Assembly (NCBI GenBank): GCA_028748945.1
Contig: JAQTOL010000003.1
Span: 1 to 24,197 of the forward strand
Direction of reading: 5' to 3'
Origin: Paludibacter sp.
GTDB lineage: Bacteria > Bacteroidota > Bacteroidia > Bacteroidales > Paludibacteraceae
Length of the DNA: 24,197 bases
Part shown: in pieces, positions 23,996 through 24,197 of the stretch
How positions within the stretch are numbered: position 1 is the stretch's first letter
Layout: each line of letters opens with the position of its first letter
Program-made: the position numbers and the translations under genes
The notes under the pieces: model-generated
What the model was told of the DNA's origin: nothing
The model's database searches: none
The model's input: only the letters and a program-made list of their open reading frames with translations

Positions 23996-24197
23996 CTGGG
24001 AGAATTTAAAGGAATCAGGTTTATTCCATCATACGGAGTATAAACCCGTAATTTGATAAATTTATAATTGAAATCACTACTGTCCGGTTATAAATCAAAG
24101 ATAGTCAGTTGATTAGAATCTTGAGTAGTATTGTTTATGTAATGTTGTTTTATAAACAGTTCATTTATAGTAGTTTTCTCAAACACAGACAGACTAA

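Overview
The window reads as chromosomal DNA of an environmental member of the Bacteroidota, probably Bacteroidales/Marinilabiliales-like, although the order is a guess. Support: low-GC coding sequence, A-rich leaders without clear Shine-Dalgarno sites, Bacteroidota-type lipoproteins (Cys at residues 16-19), three proteins with C-terminal type IX secretion (T9SS) sorting domains, BACON domains, a giant BspA-type leucine-rich repeat protein, DUF4349 and DUF3788 proteins, and many CCCGATAGCTATCGGG-like intergenic palindromes. All fifteen recognisable genes are on the + strand.

Region 1 (1-4028) is a compact set of nucleic-acid-processing genes. In order: the C-terminal part of a HerA/DUF87-type ATPase (cut by the window edge), a stand-alone KTSC protein, a PIN-type nuclease that carries a second KTSC domain at its C-terminus, a predicted PD-(D/E)XK nuclease, an unrecognised 96-residue protein, and an HNH endonuclease. 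The first five are spaced 4-22 bases apart and look like one operon; the HNH gene follows after 92 bases. An ATP-driven DNA motor beside several predicted nucleases is the layout of an anti-phage or DNA-processing system. The linked pair of KTSC modules (putative RNA binding), one of them fused to a PIN nuclease, is the part I would regard as possibly undescribed.

Region 2 (4029-8784) holds five unrelated single genes: an unknown 110-residue protein, a DUF4349 lipoprotein, a membrane-anchored alpha/beta hydrolase, a DUF3788 protein and a propeller-like lipoprotein. Each is isolated by 100-500 bases of repeat-rich DNA.

Region 3 (8785-24197) encodes surface and secreted proteins: a YD/W-repeat T9SS protein, a 1179-residue FG-GAP/VCBS plus PKD-like repeat T9SS protein, a 2547-residue LRR_5/BACON T9SS protein made of five modules, and a lipoprotein with a C39-like cysteine peptidase domain. 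These are separately spaced genes, likely exported across the outer membrane or held on the cell surface.

From the 3' end of the HNH gene onward, nearly every intergenic gap is a mosaic of at least four dispersed repeat types: GATAGCTATC palindromes; directional hairpins with a 3-base TGT loop; a longer element with a GGATGGG/CCCATCC stem that covaries between copies; and CTCGTTTGTTCCC-type arms. No transposase, integrase, tRNA, rRNA or CRISPR array was found. I could not identify any promoter with confidence.
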